Below, in pieces: positions 41,880 to 43,974 of a DNA stretch of 43,974 nucleotides. The stretch is from Paracoccus alkanivorans. Lineage in GTDB: Bacteria; Pseudomonadota; Alphaproteobacteria; Rhodobacterales; Rhodobacteraceae. Position numbers and translations under genes: made by a program. The notes under the pieces were generated by a model. It was not told where the DNA came from, made no database searches, and saw only the letters and a list, made by a program, of their open reading frames with translations. The number at the start of each line of letters is the position of its first letter. Position 1 is the first letter of the stretch. The stretch spans positions 1 to 43,974 of the forward strand of contig NZ_QOKZ01000015.1 in NCBI RefSeq assembly GCF_003697785.1, written 5' to 3'.

Positions 41880-43423
41880 CCCTGCACCAGCATTTGCCCT
41901 CCGCCCCCGCCGATCCGCGCCTGGACGGGATCATCAAGCTGGCCATCCTTGCCGTCGGCGGGCAGGGCGGCGGCGTGCTGACCAACTGGATCGAGGCGCT
42001 GGCGCGCGGCAACGGCTATGACGCTCAGGCGACCAGCGTCGCGGGCGTGGCGCAGCGCACCGGCGCGACGGTCTATTACATCGAGATGGCCCCGCAGGCC
42101 GATGCCGCGCCGGTCTTTGCGCTGGCGCCCTCGGCCGGCGATGTCGATATCATGATCGCCGCCGAGATGATGGAGGCCGGGCGCTCGATCCAGCGCGGTT
42201 TCGTGACGCCGGACCGGACGGTGCTGATCGCCTCGACCCATCGCGCCCTGGCGGTGTCGGAAAAGATGGTGCCGGGCGATGGCATCGCCTCTTCCGACGA
42301 GGTGATGGCGGCGGCGGAAATCGCCGCGCGGCAATTCATCGCCGCCGATTTCGACCGGATGGCCATCGATAACGGCTCGGTCATCTCGGCCTCGCTGTTC
42401 GGGGCGCTGGCCGGGTCGGGGGCCTTGCCTTTCCCGCGCGAGGCCTTCGAGGACGCGATCCGGGCGAGCGGCAAGGGGGTCGAGGGCTCGCTGCGCGCCT
42501 TTGCCGCGGCCCATGAGGCGGCCAGCCAGCCACCCGGGGCGCCCGAGGCGGCGGAAGCCGCGATCCCGGCCGAGCCGCGCCCCTCCGGCCCTTCGCGGCT
42601 GATCGCGCAATGGCAGGCGCTGGAGGCCGAGGCCAGGGCGCTGCCCGCGCCGGTCGCCGGGATGGCCCTGCCGGGCCTGCGCAAACTCGCCGAGTTCCAG
42701 GATCTCGCCTATGGGCGGGAGTATCTGGACCGGCTTGGCGATGTGCTGGCGCGGGACGATGCCGGGCATGGCTTTGTGCTGACGCGGGAAGCGGCGAAAT
42801 ATATCGCCAATGCGATGGCTTATGACGATGTGATCCGGGTGGCCGATCTCAAGACCCGGTCCCGCCGGATGACCCGGATTCAGGCCGAGATGCGGGCGGG
42901 CGAGGCCAACCTGATGCAGGTGACGGAATACATGCATCCCCGCGCCGAGGAAATCGCCGGAATGCTGCCTGCCGGATTGGGGCAGAGGGTGATGGACAGC
43001 CCGAAATGGATGAAGCGGCTGGACCGCTGGTTCGGCAAGGGCCGCCGCCTGCGCAGCGACAGCCTGCGCGGTTTTGCCATGCTCTACCTGCTGGGCGGGC
43101 TGAAGGGCTGGCGCCGCCGCACCCTGCGCCATGCGCAGGAACAGGCGCATCTGGCCGGATGGCTGGACCGGGCGATGGGCTATCGTGCCACGAATTACGA
43201 TCTTGCGGTCGAGGTGATCCGCTGCCGGCGGCTGATCAAGGGATATTCGGACACCCATAGCCGTGGCCTGTCGAAATTCGATCTTGTGCTGGAGGGGATC
43301 GCCACCGTCGCCGACCGGCCGGACGCCGCCGATTGGGCGCGCCGCCTGCGCGAGGCCGCCCTGCAGGACGAGGAGGGCAAGGCCCTCGACGGCGCGATCT
43401 GGACGATCCGGAGCTTTGCCTGA
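41876..43423 (+). CDS. Indolepyruvate:ferredoxin oxidoreductase-like beta subunit
   Basis: About 515 residues. The N-terminal pyruvate-ferredoxin-oxidoreductase gamma-type domain carries AVGGQGGGVLTNWIEALARGNGYDAQATSVAGVAQRTGATVYYIEM, residues typical of IorB. The larger C-terminal part (from about 240, including EFQDLAYGREYLDRLGDV and SLRGFAMLYLLGGLKGWRRRTL) matches the extension seen in many proteobacterial IorB-like proteins. The ATG overlaps the alpha stop (ATGA), so the two subunits are coupled. The gene ends the operon and is followed by repeat copy 8. Confidence 0.88.
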   Translation: MTLHQHLPSAPADPRLDGIIKLAILAVGGQGGGVLTNWIEALARGNGYDAQATSVAGVAQRTGATVYYIEMAPQADAAPVFALAPSAGDVDIMIAAEMMEAGRSIQRGFVTPDRTVLIASTHRALAVSEKMVPGDGIASSDEVMAAAEIAARQFIAADFDRMAIDNGSVISASLFGALAGSGALPFPREAFEDAIRASGKGVEGSLRAFAAAHEAASQPPGAPEAAEAAIPAEPRPSGPSRLIAQWQALEAEARALPAPVAGMALPGLRKLAEFQDLAYGREYLDRLGDVLARDDAGHGFVLTREAAKYIANAMAYDDVIRVADLKTRSRRMTRIQAEMRAGEANLMQVTEYMHPRAEEIAGMLPAGLGQRVMDSPKWMKRLDRWFGKGRRLRSDSLRGFAMLYLLGGLKGWRRRTLRHAQEQAHLAGWLDRAMGYRATNYDLAVEVIRCRRLIKGYSDTHSRGLSKFDLVLEGIATVADRPDAADWARRLREAALQDEEGKALDGAIWTIRSFA

Positions 43424-43442
43424 GGGGGGCAGCGTGGGAATG

Positions 43443-43517
43443 TGTCCCGCGATGGCAGGGGCTCCGCCCCGCCGCGCGTGCCGCGCGACTCCCCGAGGTA
43501 TTTGGACAAAGAAGAAG
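43443..43517 (+). repeat. Dispersed palindromic intergenic element, copy 8 (short form)
   Basis: TGTCCCGCGATGGCAGGG, the GGGGCTCCGCCCC hairpin, GCCGCGCGTGCCGCGCGACTCCCC and CGAGGTATTTGGACAAAGAAGAAG. The central segment is shared with copy 3. Confidence 0.75.
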
Positions 43518-43545
43518 CGGAAATGCCTGCAACGGCCGGGCCGCG

Positions 43546-43734
43546 CTAGCCGCGCGCAGCCCCCGGGCTGCCGAGTTCGTCGAGGATCGCACAGTCGGGA
43601 TCGTCATCGCCACGGCATTCGGCGATCAGGTCCTGCAGTTTCCGTTCCAGCGCATGCAGCTGGGCGATCTTTTCCCGGACATCGGACAGATGGGCAGGGG
43701 GTGGCGATCGGCATGGATTCCTTGTCCTTAACAC
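43546..43734 (-). pseudogene. C-terminal remnant of a CueR/HmrR-like MerR regulator
   Basis: The recognisable part (43546 to about 43698) reads AHLSDVREKIAQLHALERKL, LQDLIAECRGDDDPDCAILDELG. The dimerisation helix followed by Cys-x7-Cys (CRGDDDPDC) matches the copper-binding C terminus of CueR/HmrR-type MerR regulators. The DNA-binding N-terminal two thirds are missing and the upstream sequence in this frame shows no resemblance. It can no longer bind DNA and is best seen as a remnant beside the vgrG locus. Confidence 0.6.
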
Positions 43735-43835
43735 GGCCGGAGGCGGCCGGGACGGCAGGGGAAGGGATGGACTTCACGGGCATTTGAGTCCAAAGTGACA
43801 TGATATTTTAAAGTTGTTTGCCTGGAGCTTTGTTC

Positions 43836-43974
43836 ATGAACGCCCCCTTCAAGCAGATTGAGCGTCTCGGCCGGCTGACGACGGAACTGGGCGAGGATGT
43901 GCTTGTCCTGTTGCGTTTCGACGGCACGGACTACCTGAATGAATTGTTCGAATACCGGGTGGAGGCTCTTGCCG
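43836..43974 (+). CDS. vgrG: Type VI secretion tip protein VgrG, 5' fragment (runs off the right edge)
   Basis: First 46 codons only, starting MNAPFKQIERLGRLTTEL with an ATG at 43836 preceded by TGGAG. From codon 5 onward it is identical in sequence to the left-edge copy. The upstream flank is unrelated to that of the left copy (copper-regulator remnant here, IS remnant there). Confidence 0.75.
   Translation, partial: MNAPFKQIERLGRLTTELGEDVLVLLRFDGTDYLNELFEYRVEALA
43848..43974. repeat. Inverted 127-base contig-end repeat, right copy
   Basis: Exact inverse of bases 1-127. Because the repeat is inverted, it does not indicate circular closure of the contig. Confidence 0.9.

Noticed and set aside
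1..43974. Circular plasmid closed by the matching ends
   Set aside because: The end repeats are inverted, not direct, so they cannot close a circle.
1..43974. tRNA or rRNA genes and CRISPR arrays
   Set aside because: No cloverleaf with a conserved T-loop, no rRNA segment and no regularly spaced repeats were noticed by reading; a dedicated scan was not possible.

Overview
The window reads as a contig from a high-GC alphaproteobacterium of the Rhodobacteraceae, most likely Paracoccus-like. The evidence is a repABC plasmid replicon with 16-bp parS palindromes, the ScpB-like/DUF1403/tyrosine-recombinase block common on plasmids of this group, many TRAP transporters, and GC-rich codon use throughout. 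Both ends lie in the first codons of a vgrG gene, pointing outward. The outermost 127 bases at the two ends are identical and inverted, so the contig probably stops at a collapsed vgrG repeat and not at a biological boundary.

Layout. 1-4673 is a mobile and broken region: the start of one vgrG, a decayed IS5-type transposase, and a complete compact tniA-tniB-tniQ transposon bounded by perfect 27-bp inverted repeats. 4794-12812 is the plasmid backbone: ScpB-like protein, DUF1403 protein, tyrosine recombinase with a nearby 29-bp palindrome, a GSU2403-type nucleotidyltransferase-fold protein, then repA-repB-(ctRNA)-repC with three parS sites. 12813-21435 carries general genes: a TAXI-type TRAP transporter, a P-loop kinase, a cyclopropane-fatty-acid synthase-like methyltransferase, an L,D-transpeptidase, an OmpA-family protein with duplicated charged repeats, and a small lipoprotein.

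21591-43423 is the most interesting part. It holds a two-component Rieske oxygenase with its reductase, an acyl-CoA ligase, a thiolase-like protein translationally coupled to a DUF35 protein, an isatin-hydrolase-like cyclase-family enzyme, an SDR, an opine-dehydrogenase-family protein, a 3-hydroxyacyl-CoA dehydrogenase, two DctPQM TRAP transporters, two MarR regulators and a two-subunit indolepyruvate:ferredoxin-oxidoreductase-like enzyme. Read together, these genes fit degradation of indole-3-acetate (auxin) through dioxindole-3-acetate, its CoA ester, isatin and isatinate to an anthraniloyl product. That pathway is inferred from gene content. The single most specific piece is the isatin-hydrolase-like gene.

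Two further signals stand out. A dispersed palindromic intergenic element occurs eight times; one copy sits in frame inside the acyl-CoA ligase gene. An AT-rich motif around AATGCATATT is shared by three promoter regions of the catabolic cluster and recurs inside the reductase coding sequence, and is a candidate operator for one of the MarR proteins.
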